Below, in pieces: positions 1 to 8,231 of a DNA stretch of 22,500 nt. The position numbers and the translations under genes were made by a program. The DNA is from Prorocentrum cordatum. Its lineage: Eukaryota > Sar > Dinophyceae > Prorocentrales > Prorocentraceae. The stretch lies in NCBI GenBank assembly GCA_963575745.1, contig CAUYUJ010015731.1, forward strand, positions 20,001 through 42,500, in the 5' to 3' direction. The notes beneath the pieces were generated by a model, which was not told the DNA's origin, ran no database searches, and worked only from the letters and a program-made list of their open reading frames with translations. Numbering within the stretch: position 1 is the stretch's first letter; each line of letters opens with the position of its first letter.

Positions 1-23
1 CGGGCGGGCGCCAGGCAGAGCGC

Positions 24-285
24 CGAGGCGCCCACGAGGCGCCCGCGAGAGGGCAGCGGGCGAAGCCGGAGCTGACCCACCCGGCGCGCGAGGCGCCCAC
101 ACGGCGCCCACAGGCGGGCACCAGCCGAGTTTTCGGCAGACCCACTCCACACGAGGCGCCCCACCGGCGGCCACGGGCACCAAGCGAAACCTCGGATGAC
201 GCACCCAGCGGACGAGGCGCCCACGAGGCGCCCATGGACGCCCAACTCTCGCTGGGCACCAGGCGAAGCCCCTGGCGACCTATCC
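24..285. repeat. Degenerate ~63-bp tandem repeat, four units
   Basis: The motif CGAGGCGCCC recurs at 24, 89, 152 and 213, giving unit lengths of 65, 63 and 61 bp. Each unit continues with a GGGCACCAG/GCGAAGCC-type segment and a GACCCAC-like segment. The units are well diverged, so this looks like an old GC-rich minisatellite. The first unit may extend beyond the left edge of the window. I see no coding sense in it, although the near-21-codon unit length leaves frames open. Confidence 0.7.
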
Positions 286-446
286 AATTCCTTCAGGAGC
301 AGATGTAAGAACCCCTAGTTGCAAGCATTGTTTGGGGGATGGCGTATCGGCATCCGTAGGCCTCTTTCGGGATCCTGGGCCGTCACTAAACAGCTCAGTA
401 TGACATTTGGCGAATGGGAGCGGCGCATCATGGCACCCCGTGCTGA
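286..446. other. Unassigned sequence
   Basis: This non-repetitive stretch lies between the left minisatellite and a short open frame. It has no recognisable gene, RNA or inverted repeat. Open frames crossing it have no family resemblance that I can identify. Confidence 0.3.
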
Positions 447-671
447 GACAATCGCGACTTCGGAGCGCCAGATCGTGTCGCGCTCCCAGAATGGCAGGCG
501 TTTTTCCGTTTCACGTCGTGGCGCATCTTTGCTGTGGTGGACAAGAAACTCGTCCGATGGTGTGGGCGCGATCAGAACACGTTCGTCGCCGATGTCTCTT
601 ATTCACTTCCCGCCGCGCGCGTCGCGGCGAGTGGCTCGCCTCAGTGGGCCACAGGGGGGGCTGCGTGGTAA
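447..671 (+). CDS. Possible internal exon or gene fragment, unidentified
   Basis: After a TGA at 444-446, one frame stays open for 74 codons to a TAA at 669-671 and contains no ATG. Its product is unusually protein-like for this window: it has a mixed composition, including the segment EWQAFFRFTSWRIFAVV (about residues 14-30) followed by a DKKLVRW stretch. A consensus-like splice donor, GTAAGC, begins at 668, just where the frame ends, and an AG lies at 446-447, so an internal exon of about 220 bp is conceivable. I do not recognise the family. A chance open frame is about as likely, and no neighbouring exon was found. Confidence 0.13.
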   Translation, partial: DNRDFGAPDRVALPEWQAFFRFTSWRIFAVVDKKLVRWCGRDQNTFVADVSYSLPAARVAASGSPQWATGGAAW

Positions 672-909
672 GCCAAAGGGTTGCCACAGCGGGCAGCCCG
701 GTCGCACTGGGGACCAGACGGGGTCAGGCCTTCGATGTCTTTCAACACGGTCAGGGTGTTTTCGTTGTTGTTTGTTGGTTTTGACTTGTCACGTTTAATT
801 CAAGCATTTGTTCGGCTTAGTCTTGCGTGTGATAAGAACAAAATATCAAAGCTTGTTTTCCGTAGCCGTTTCAGTGTTAGCGTGGTTGTTCGAATAGTTT
901 TCGGCGCGT
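672..909. other. Unassigned sequence, T-rich toward the right
   Basis: This stretch has a lower GC content than its surroundings, especially at about 745-910, and no convincing gene. TCCGTAGCC at 859-867, followed by GTTTCAG, resembles the first 16 bases of the dinoflagellate spliced leader with three differences; see findings. No tandem or inverted structure is evident. Confidence 0.3.
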
Positions 910-1046
910 TCTTGTTTCCAACCATCCTGTGGTGTTGGGTCTTCGTTTTGACGAGACAGCCCCCCGCGTTCTCCCGCCTCCTTCCTCCCGCCTCCTCCCC
1001 CTCCTCCCTCCTCTCACCCTTGCCTCTGCTCTTTCGAGCCAAGCTT
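910..1046 (+). repeat. 5' flank module of the ~100-bp repeat array (copy A)
   Basis: This segment shares order and sequence with 2755-2904: CCTGTGGTGTTGGGTC (926; 2773), then a CCCCGCGTT motif, a TCC/CTCC pyrimidine tract, and CTTGCCT-TGCTC immediately before the first array unit. Distances from the CCTGTGG motif to the array are 121 and 132 bp. The pairing of this flank with an array at two loci shows that the array moves or duplicates as part of a larger unit. Confidence 0.65.
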
Positions 1047-1610
1047 GGCACACCCCTCACACGGTTCGTGGCCCCATAGGAGGCTCCACCGAAGGCCCTA
1101 TAGGCCCTAGAGGCAGAGTCCATATGCGCCCACCACGCCCGCTGCATGCAAATTTCGGCACACCCCTTACATGGTGGCCCCAAAGGGAGCTCCACCGACG
1201 GCCCCAGTGGCAGAGTTCACATGCGCCCACCCCGCCCGCCGCATGTCATGTCGGCACATCCTTACACGGTTCGTGGCCCCGTAGGGAGCTCCACCCCAGG
1301 CACCATATGCAAAGTCCACATGCGCCCACCCCGCCCACCGCATGTCCACGTCAGCACCCCCCCACACGTTTCGTGATCCCATAGGGACCTGGGCCGGAGG
1401 CCCCAAAGGCAAAGTCCACATGCACCCACCCCGCCCGCCGCATGTCCATGTCGGCACACCCCTCACACAATTCGTGGCCCCACTGGGGGCTCCACCGACG
1501 GCCCAAGTGGCAAAGTCCACATTCGGCTCCCCGCCCACCGCATGTCCATGTCGGCGCACCCATCACACGGTTCGCGATTCCATGCGCCCACCACACCCAC
1601 GAGGACCTCC
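1047..1610 (+). repeat. ~100-bp tandem repeat array A (six units)
   Basis: Units begin with GGCACACCCCTCACACGG-like sequence at 1047, 1157, 1253, 1353, 1453 and 1553, giving periods of 110, 96, 100, 100 and 100 bp. Each unit then has TTCGTGGCCCC, a GGAGCTCCACCGA segment, GGCAAAGTCCACATGCGCC and CCGCATGTCCATG. The last unit breaks off after about 50-60 bp. Unit length is not held to a multiple of three, so the long frames through the array are not evidence of a protein. The same family forms arrays B and C. Confidence 0.85.
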
Positions 1611-1840
1611 TGCTCATGTGGGCGCCGCGCGTCGAATTCTTCCTGGCAGGGCCGCCGGAGGGCTTGCGGAAACAGCTCGTTCAGTTTGCGGCGCGCACGA
1701 AGCGGTGCAGGAGGGAGGCGACGGCCTTCGCCCGGGAGTAAGGTTTCACCGACTTTATCTGCGAGGCCTGACCTGGAGAGCTGGCCCGCCCGAGCAGCGC
1801 CCACTCTCAATTGTCCAACCGTTTGGCCTCGCGCCGCGGG
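1611..1840. other. Unassigned sequence
   Basis: This is GC-rich, non-tandem sequence between array A and the GC-rich direct repeat. No gene, RNA or clear inverted repeat was seen. Confidence 0.3.
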
Positions 1841-2090
1841 CGACCCGCGCGCGTCGCTGGAATCATCTCGGGGCGACCAGCGCGCGTCGCGGGAACTCCG
1901 CGCTGCGCTCTGCCCAGCGCCTCGCTCGCCCGTCGTCGTTTTGCCCAGCGGCCGGTGTCCTGCCCGCTATCAGCCTGCCAGCGAGCGCTTTGCTCCGCGC
2001 AGCAGACGACCCGCGCGCGTCGCTGTAACCCCCATCGGGGCGACGGGCGCGCATCGCGAGGGCTCCGAGCAGCGTTGCGCCCGCGCCCTT
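1841..2090 (+). repeat. ~80-bp direct repeat, two copies 166 bp apart
   Basis: CGACCCGCGCGCGTCGCTG at 1841 recurs at 2007. Both copies continue with an ATC-CGGGGCGAC core, a second GCGCGCGTCGCG-like block and a CTCCG-GCAGCG-like tail. Within each copy the GCGCGCRTCGC block is itself duplicated. The intervening 80-90 bp are not repeated. I see no gene. Confidence 0.6.
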
Positions 2091-2149
2091 GGACTTTGGA
2101 GTGCGCGGGCGAAGAGGGAGAAGTAGAAGGGAAAGCTATCTTGGGCGGT

Positions 2150-2322
2150 CTAGCTTTCCTCGCGCCCCCCCATCGAACACATCGCGGACAGAGATAGCCG
2201 CGCCGAAGGCCGTGTAGGAAGCCCCGCGGGAGGCCTCAGTGACAACGCCCGCGTGCCGCCGCCGTCCCAGTTCGGCACGCCCCTCGCACGTTTCGCGTCC
2301 CCTATAAGGAACCCCACCGAAG
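2150..2322 (+). repeat. Degenerate solo units of the ~100-bp family
   Basis: TTCGGCACGCCCCTCGCACG at 2271 begins one recognisable unit head, which runs through TTTCGCGTCCCCTATAAGG to CCCCACCGAAG (about 2322). The preceding 120 bp contain GCCGAAGGCCGTGTAGG, a likely decayed upstream unit. It stands apart from arrays A and B. Confidence 0.55.
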
Positions 2323-2754
2323 ATGATGTTCACGACTGCGGTGTTCGCAGCTGCGTGCGGTGGGGTTGTTCGCCAGGCTAACCTTTTCCGTCTCTCCTTC
2401 ATTGGTAGACCATCTCGCGTACGCGAGGTAAGGCCCCCTCTGCGCTCGCCACCCGCTGTCGGAGGAGGCGCCTGGATCGGAAGAGGCGTTGCTGTTTTCG
2501 ACGTGCGCAGGTTCGGGCGACCCCGCGTCGCTCTCCTGCCCGCCCGTTTCGTTTCTTGTGTTCGCTTCCCTTCCCAATGTGTTTTCGGCGCGCTTTCGGC
2601 CGCCAGTCCTGCTCGGGCCACGGGTGCGGGTAAACCGAAAAGCGCGGCGCAGCTGTTGTTTCCGATTCGGGGGCCTTGAAGTGGTCTGGCGGGCGCCGTT
2701 TTCATCTGCTGCGTTTTCCCTGTTTCCGCTTCCCGTTTTTTACTGTTGTATTTT
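2323..2754. other. Unassigned sequence
   Basis: This mixed-composition sequence becomes T/C-rich toward 2700. Both strands carry open frames over parts of it, but none has a recognisable domain. No clear repeat was seen apart from the transition into the 5' flank module at about 2755. Confidence 0.3.
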
Positions 2755-2904
2755 TTGTTTGTTCCCGATCAGCCTGTGGTGTTGGGTCGTCCCCTTGAAG
2801 AAGCAGCGCCCCGCGTTTCCGTTATTTTCCTCTCCTTCCTCCTCCCTCCTTTTCGTTTTCCCTCCTCCCATCCTTGCCTTTGCTCCCCGCGTGTCCACCA
2901 TTTC
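2755..2904 (+). repeat. 5' flank module of the ~100-bp repeat array (copy B)
   Basis: This is the second copy of the segment at 910-1046. TTTGTTTGTTCCC is followed by CCTGTGGTGTTGGGTC at 2773, CCCCGCGTTTCC, a pyrimidine tract and CTTGCCTTTGCTCC just before the first unit of array B. Confidence 0.65.
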
Positions 2905-3700
2905 GGCACACCCTTCGCGAGCATCGTGGCCCCAGATGGAGCTCCTCAAACGGCGCCAGTGGCGCATTTCGCACGCGCCCCGGCCATCCATGTCTGCACC
3001 CCGCCCCACACGTTTGGTGGCCCCACACGGGATTTCCACGCAAGGTCCCAGTCGCGCATTTCGCACGCGTCCTGGCCACTCATGCCGGCACACCCTTACA
3101 CGCTTCGTGGCCCCATTGGGAGCTCGCAAGGTCCTAGTGGCAAAGTTCGCACGCGTCCCCGCCAAGTACATATTTCGGCAAACCCCTCGCACGCTTCGTG
3201 GTCCCATCGGGGCAGACCCCTCGCACGCTTCGTGGCCCCACGGGGAGCTCCACCTGACGTCCCTGTGGCGTAGTTCGCACACGTGTCGGCCAGTCATTTC
3301 GCCACACCCTCACACGATTCGTGGCCCCATGGGGAGCTCCACCTAAGGTCCCAGTCGCGCAGTTCGCACGCGTCCCGGCCATTCATGTCGCCGCACCCTC
3401 ACACGTTTCGTGGCCCCGTTGGGAGTTCCACTTGAGGTCCTGCTGGCACGGTTCATGCGTCCTGTCCACCCCTTTCGACACCTCTTGCACGTTTCGTGGC
3501 CGGGAGCTCCACTGAAGGCGCCAGTGGCAGCGTTCGCATGGCAGTTTCGCGTCATGTAGGCGCACCGCTCACACGTTTTGCGGCCCCACAGTGGAGGAAG
3601 TAGTTCAGGCCCAGAGGCAGCGCCCGCCCCATGTTTCCGTTACCTTCACACGCCTCGTGGCCCCATAAGGAGATCCACGGAAGGCGGTGCCCACAGCCAC
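2905..3700 (+). repeat. ~90-bp tandem repeat array B (about ten units)
   Basis: Unit heads (GGCACACCCT-CACACG type) lie at 2905, 2995, 3087, 3177, 3211, 3301, 3390, 3477, 3559 and 3639. Spacings are 90, 92, 90, 34, 90, 89, 87, 82 and 80 bp. The 34-bp step at 3177-3211 is a duplication of the unit head only. Units are shorter than in array A and shrink toward the 3' end. Each keeps TTCGTGGCCCC, GGGAGCTCCAC, a GGTCCCAGTGGC segment and TTCGCACGCGTCC. Confidence 0.85.
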
Positions 3701-3742
3701 GGTACCCACGATTGCATATGGTTGGGCCTTTCGCCAGGATCA
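3701..3742 (+). repeat. Shared 3' flank of arrays B and C
   Basis: GGTACCCACGATTGCATATG at 3701, followed by GTTGGGCC, TTCGCC and GGAT, matches the reverse complement of 5288-5330. In both places it follows a terminal unit ending in GCGGT. Similarity stops abruptly after GGAT, which suggests that this is the true boundary of a mobile or duplicated module. Confidence 0.65.
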
Positions 3743-4234
3743 TTTGTTTTGGGTGTCGAGTTTCGTCCTCGTTCCGCGACTGGCAAACGAACACAGAACG
3801 CCCTGATTGTTTCGAGAGACGAGTGATGGCCAGGCGAGGCTAGGACTAGGATGTGGATACAGCGTTCCGCAGCGCTGTGGGACGCTCTCGGAGCGTTCCG
3901 GGGCGCTGTGGCACCGGCCAGGCGAGGGCTCACCGGGGGGGTACGCAAGGAGACCGCGGAGGAGGGGACCTGCAGGGGAGGGGCACCGCACGCCGTGAAG
4001 AGCGAGCGCCAAGGGGGCCCAGACCCAGACCCCTTCGGATCATGTCAGAGGCGACGATCGGGGCGAATAGCTCATGGGGAGAGCAATCCATGTATCCAGG
4101 TGCGCCGATGATCTACGTCTTCGAAAAGGCTCCCGGGCGAATACGTATAATGCCTGCCCCTGGCCTAGTCGCCCCTCTCGCCGCCGCCGATCATGACAAA
4201 AATCATGACGTTTTTTGTTTGTTTTGTTTTTTCC
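3743..4234. other. Unassigned sequence with a 31-bp-spaced direct repeat
   Basis: AGCGTTCCG at 3861 recurs at 3892. Each copy continues as a GCGCTGTGG-AC segment, making two ~25-bp copies. At 4191 and 4201 ATCATGAC is repeated, followed by a T-rich run (4211-4232) that leads into the composite element. Open frames cross the stretch but have no recognisable domain. Confidence 0.4.
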
Positions 4235-5159
4235 CTACCTAGGCTCTGCCTAGAAGGGTTCTTACCCTGTATGCTTAAAGGGCCAGGCAGTGCTCCCCGC
4301 CCCGGGCGGTTCCCCCAGGATCCGCCCCGCGGTTCCCCCAGTGACGTTCCCTTAGCTTAGCGTTGCTTATCTCATCTTAGCTTAGCTTATTTCATCTTAG
4401 CTTAGCTTAGCTTCATCTTAGCTCAGGTTTAGCTTAGCTTAGCTGACCTTCATCTTAGCTTCGCCGAGCTTTAGCATAGCAGAGCACAGCATAGCATAGC
4501 AGAGCGTAGCACAGCACAGCGCAGCACAGCATATCATAGCAAAGCCCATCATAGCACAGCATAGCGCAGCATAGTATAGCATAGCATAGCATAGCATAGC
4601 GCAGCACAGCACAGCACAGCATAGCACCGCGCAGCATAGCATAGCATTGCATAGCATAGCATAGCATAGCAGCAAGGCAAAGGCAAACCAACAGCAGCGA
4701 CAGCAACGCAAAGCACAAGCAACGCAATTCAAAGCAAATCAACAGCAAAAGCAAAGCAAAGCGCAGCATAGCCTAGCTTAGCTTAGCTTAGCTTAGCTTA
4801 GCTTAACATAGCGCAGCGCTGCGTTAGCATAGCATATCTTAGCATAGCATATCATAGCAAATCATAGCATAGCACAGCGCAGTATAGCATATCATTTCAT
4901 ATCATAGCATAGCACAGCGCATCTTATCATATCATATCATAGCATTTCATAGCTTATCATAGCTTAGCATAGCACAGCGCAGCATGACATATCATAGCTT
5001 AGCATATCATAACATAGCATAGCATAGCGCAGCATACCATAGCATAGCATAGCATAGCATCGCGCAGCATAGCATGGCATAGCATAGCACATCATAGCAT
5101 AGCAACTAATGCTGCTTTCCTAGGGGCTCCAACTTCTGGGTAGGGTCGCACTGGGGTAA
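4235..5159 (+). mobile_element. Composite element with conserved ends and a TAGCA-type array (copy 1)
   Basis: It has three parts. The 5' domain (4235-4346) begins CTACCTAGGCTCTGCCTAG and contains AAGGGTTCT, GCTTAAAGGG, CCCCGGGCGGTTCCCCC and a second GCGGTTCCCCC. The middle (about 4347-5104) is a degenerate pentameric array (TAGCA/TAGCT; AGCAT, AGCAC and AGCGC variants), with CAACAGCAA-like sequence at 4680-4760. The 3' domain (5105-5159) runs from ACTAATGCTGCTTTCCTAGG to CACTGGGGTAA. Both end domains recur at 18394-19056; the 3' domains differ at only four of 55 positions, all transitions. CCCTACCTAGG occurs at one end and, inverted, near the other end of copy 2. No transposase is encoded. 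The right flank starts TTTTGT and the left ends TTTTCC, so a target duplication is not clear here. Confidence 0.8.
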
Positions 5160-5287
5160 TTTTGTAAAACAGATCTGGTCTTTGGGGGCCCTCACTGGGC
5201 CTCGGGACTGTCAAAAGGCGACTCAGGATGAAAGGCTGGTCGCTGGGAAGGGTCCAGAGTTCACGGGGCCCACGTGATAATTACTTA
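5160..5287. other. Unassigned sequence
   Basis: This short non-repetitive stretch lies between the composite element and the inverted array. Nothing recognisable was seen. Confidence 0.3.
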
Positions 5288-5625
5288 TCCAGGCGAAGCG
5301 GCCAACCATATGCAGTTGTGAGTACCGCGTTGTGGTACCGCTTTCGGTGGAAATCCCAATGGGGCCACGGCCTTCGTGAGGGGTGTGCCGAAATGGGCGG
5401 GTGGAGGCATGTTGACCCAGCCATTGGGGCCTTCGGTGGAGCTTCCTATGGGGCCACGATACTTTTGAGGGGTGTGCACATGGGGGGAGGACGCATGCGG
5501 ACCCTGCCACTGTGGCCTTCGGTGGAGCTCCATATGAGGCCACTATCCTCGTGAGGTGTGTGCCGAAATGGGCGGGGTGACGCAGGTGGACCTTGCCGCT
5601 GCGGCCTTCGGTGGAGCTACCCGTA
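5288..5625 (-). repeat. ~90-bp tandem repeat array C, inverted, with 3' flank
   Basis: Read on the minus strand, units have heads complementary to 5378, 5468 and 5552 (spacings 90 and 84 bp) with the same order of motifs as arrays A and B. The minus-strand 3' end (5340 to 5288) matches the 3' flank of array B, including TGCATATGGTTGG, and stops at the same GGAT. I found no copy of the 5' flank module on the other side (after about 5625), so this copy is probably truncated there. Confidence 0.8.
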
Positions 5626-5849
5626 CAGAATAGTCTGGAACAACATCATGCCGTCGGGGGTCTCAGGACATCTGTTGAGCTGTGCTTCCCAGTTCCGACG
5701 CCTTCCCGTTGGGGAGGATAGGCCCAGGGGGGGAAGCATCCACCGCCCATCGCCCATTCATCGCCGATAGCGGCCCGATGGCCCACCCCGCCCAGGAACG
5801 CGCGGTTTCGCTGTCGGGGGCCGGCCCACCTCGTTTCGGCCCGACATGC
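5626..5849. other. Unassigned sequence
   Basis: This non-tandem, GC-rich stretch has no recognisable gene or RNA. Confidence 0.3.
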
Positions 5850-6000
5850 AAACCACGCCCCAGTCCCCAAGCGTCAATGTCCCGAGCTTTTCCCAGCTTC
5901 CCGCCAGAGCGGAGCGACGACCCATCCGCCTGCAGGGCGCAGACAGTGTCCCCGAGGGCCGCCGCCGTGACACGCGGAGCAAAAGTTCCCGACCGTAGAG
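5850..6000 (+). repeat. Dispersed repeat shared with 13238-13605
   Basis: Two blocks match a second locus in the same order. The first (CCCAG-CCCC-AGC-TCAAT, then CCGAGCTTTTCCCAGC) is at about 5860-5910 and 13248-13310. The second (GGGCGCAG, GCCG-CGTGACACGC, CCCGACCGT) is at about 5935-5997 and 13545-13608. The blocks are about 25 bp apart here and about 235 bp apart at the second locus, so one copy has an insertion or the other a deletion. Its nature is unknown. Confidence 0.5.
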
Positions 6001-6096
6001 TGAATCAACCCGCGTTTTTGGACACGGCTTCTCCAGAGTCGGCCACGATAGGCTTGTTTTCCACCACCACAATACGTTGGAGGGGGAGGGAGGGGG

Positions 6097-6551
6097 TCCT
6101 CCTCCTCCTCCTCCACCTCCTCCTCCTGCTCCTCCTCCTGCTTCTCCTCCTGCTCTTCGTCCTCCTCCTCGTCCTCCACCTCCTTCCCCCCTCCAACTTC
6201 TGGTGGTGGTGGTGGTGGTGGTGGAAAACAGGCCCACCAGGCCACTTCGGGCTCCCGGGAGCAGAGCGCGCCACAGGCGGCGGCGCAGCCGCGGGCGCCG
6301 CCGCGGCGCTGCAGGACACCCGCCGGCCTGCTCAGCCGCCGCCGCCTTTTGCCGCCGCCGACACCTTCGACGCCGCCGCCGCCTCCTTCAACGCTGTCGC
6401 CGCCGCCGCCGCTGCCGCGGTCGCCGGCGCGGTCGAGGTCGCAGTCGAGGGGGCGTCGTCGCGGTTGTGGCCGTGGTCGTCGCGGTCGTGGTCGCGGTTG
6501 TCGTCGTCATCGTCGTAGTCGTGGTGATCGTGGTCGTGGTCGTGGTCGTAA

Positions 6552-6633
<82 letters not shown>

Positions 6634-7270
6634 TTCGTCATCGTCGTGCAGGTTCGTTGAGGTTTTGGTCGTTGTCGGACCTCGCTGGCCCTGCGAAGGG
6701 CACCTTCCTGGCCACGGCTGGGTTCGCCGGGAGTCACTCGGAGGGGCGTCTGACTCCTTTTCCCTCTTTGTCCTCCTGCTCATCCTCGTCGTCGTCGTCG
6801 TCGTCCTCCTCCTCCTCCTCCTCATCCTTGCCCTCATCCTCTTCCTCATCCTCGTGCCCTTCCCGATACGTCGAGGCCGCCGTCCGACGCCCCCCCAGCG
6901 GCCCCTTCGTCCTCCTGGCCCTCCTCGCCGTTCTCCTCCTCCTCCCCTCCGCCCTCCACGCTCCTCCCCCCTCCCTTCCCCTGGAGTCCCCCCCTTCCCC
7001 CTCCTCGCGGCTCCTGCTGCCCCCGCCGCCGCCGCCCTCACCGCCCCCGGCGCCCGCCGCCACCGCCCGCCGCCCGCTGCCCCCCTCCTCGCCGCTGCCG
7101 CCGCCCTCTTCGCTGTTTCCGCCCGCCGCCGCCGCTGCTGCTGCCGTCCTCGCCGCCGCCGCCCGCTGCCGTCGCCGCCGCCCTCGCCGCAGCCGCCCGC
7201 CCGCCGCCGCCCGCCGCCGACGACCCCCCCCCCTCCGCCGCCGAGGGCCCGGCGCTGCCCCCCGCGGGGC
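6097..7270. repeat. Low-complexity trinucleotide region
   Basis: Successive tracts are TCC/CTC-rich (6097-6195), (TGG)8 at 6201-6224, GCC/CGC-rich (6340-6425), GTC/GTG-rich ending in a nearly pure (GTC)n (6475-6650), a short non-repetitive interval (6651-6765), TCC/GTC (6767-6850) and C-rich CCG/CCT sequence to about 7270. The very long frames here on both strands translate to homopolymer-like protein (runs of V, S, R, P, D, T or E depending on frame) and are artefacts of repeat units divisible by three. Confidence 0.85.
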
Positions 7271-7658
7271 CGGGCGCTCGCCCGGTGTCCGCGGCCGCGC
7301 GCGCGTGAGGCCGCCCTGGGGCGCCGCTGGGCCGCTGGCGGGCGGACGGCCCCGAACGAGGGCCTCCGTCTGCAAGGGATGGATCGGACTCTGGCGAGGC
7401 TTCGAGTGGGGGAATCGACTGCAGAATTCTTTTACCGCAACATTGGCTTGTTCGTCGCATCCACGAACAGATGTCGAGCACGGTATTTTTGTTCGTGCAT
7501 TCGAGGGGGAGATCTTGGGGTAAATCCATGCTGTAGTCGATCTCCCACCCGAAGGCTTCGCATTGCGCACGGGCGGCCCCCCCAGGCAGCCCGGGCTGGC
7601 CTTGGCAGGCCCCCCGAGGAGCCCCGGCTGGCCCCGACAGCCCCCCTCCGAGAGGCCC
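7271..7658. other. Unassigned sequence
   Basis: After the C-rich tract, about 7360-7570 has ordinary composition and no tandem repeat. 7575-7655 is built of GGCTGGCC/CCCCGAGG-type short motifs. No domain is recognisable in any frame. Confidence 0.3.
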
Positions 7659-7743
7659 GGGGCGGTCTCAGAACCCTGGCGCCGCCTGCGGCGGCGCCCT
7701 TGGGGAGCTCCGCGCCCCAGTGCTGAGGTGTTGAGACCGCCCC
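7659..7743. repeat. 85-bp fold-back with perfect 12-bp arms
   Basis: GGGGCGGTCTCA (7659-7670) is the exact reverse complement of TGAGACCGCCCC (7732-7743). Between them a second, nested hairpin is formed by GGCGCCGC and GCGGCGCC around 7679-7697. Single-stranded DNA or RNA from this stretch should fold strongly. It could be a small fold-back element or a structured RNA segment; no target duplication was found. Confidence 0.6.
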
Positions 7744-7964
7744 AGACTGCTCGGAGAGGATGTGTCGAGGCCAGCTGGGACTAACTCGGGGTGCCTGTGG
7801 AGGTCAGCCGGGACTACCTGGCGGGCTGTCTGTGCACACCCCGGAGCCTTACCATCGGTCTTTCCTGAATTTCTCGTCTGCAAGATGGTTTCGCATTCGC
7901 AGACATCCTGCAAAGCTAGGCTGCCTCTGCAGAGCAATCGGACTCTTCGAGCTTTGAGTCTCCG
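7744..7964. other. Unassigned sequence
   Basis: This is ordinary-composition sequence with short CTGCAA/GCAGA repeats (about 7875-7935) and no recognisable feature. Confidence 0.3.
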
Positions 7965-8228
7965 CTAGTGTACGAGCTGGCTCACGGCATGAAGCACGTG
8001 GTCGGCCATGGCGCGGTCAGAAATAATGAAGGGCATTGGAATGTAGATGCGGGGAGGGAAGGAAGAAATAGGGAATGAGGGGAAAATAGCGTTCAGAAAT
8101 AGCGGCATGCCGCAGATGAAGCCGCGACTGAGTGAACGAGCGAGTTCGACAGTGCCGTATTCGGTATCCCTAAGTTCGGGGCTTGGTCTTGCCTCGCACA
8201 GGTGCTTTTTGTTTCGCTTTCCCCGCAA
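7965..8228 (-). CDS. Possible small ORF or 3' exon, unidentified (87 aa)
   Basis: An ATG at 8228 opens 87 codons to a stop at 7965. Unlike most frames in the window it lies in sequence of more balanced GC and is not driven by a repeat. Residues about 36-69 are hydrophobic and proline-rich (GFICGMPLFLNAIF and PPRIYIPMPFII), and the C-terminus is ADHVLHAVSQLVH. A single hydrophobic or membrane-associated segment is possible. I know of no family with this sequence. It ends just left of a family D repeat (8232). Chance is a serious alternative; the call rests only on composition. Confidence 0.18.
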   Translation of the reverse strand: MRGKRNKKHLCEARPSPELRDTEYGTVELARSLSRGFICGMPLFLNAIFPSFPISSFPPRIYIPMPFIISDRAMADHVLHAVSQLVH

Positions 8229-8231
8229 GCA

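Noticed and set aside
2489-3346. 285-codon ORF across array B
   Set aside because: The periodic protein follows the ~90-bp DNA repeat, but unit lengths vary (34, 80, 82, 87, 89, 92 bp), so the frame is not maintained. Equivalent frames exist on the other strand.
1047-3700. CRISPR array
   Set aside because: The ~100-bp repeats are adjacent to each other, with no alternation of short identical repeats and unique spacers, and the context is eukaryotic.
4347-5104. Cys/Ala/Met-rich ORFs on the minus strand
   Set aside because: They are translations of the TAGCA pentamer array and shift motif with each frame.
6077-7726. Very long plus-strand ORF (549 codons)
   Set aside because: It runs through TCC, GGT, GCC and GTC tracts whose three-base units cannot create stops. 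Its translation is runs of P, V, R and S, and several other frames are open over the same bases.
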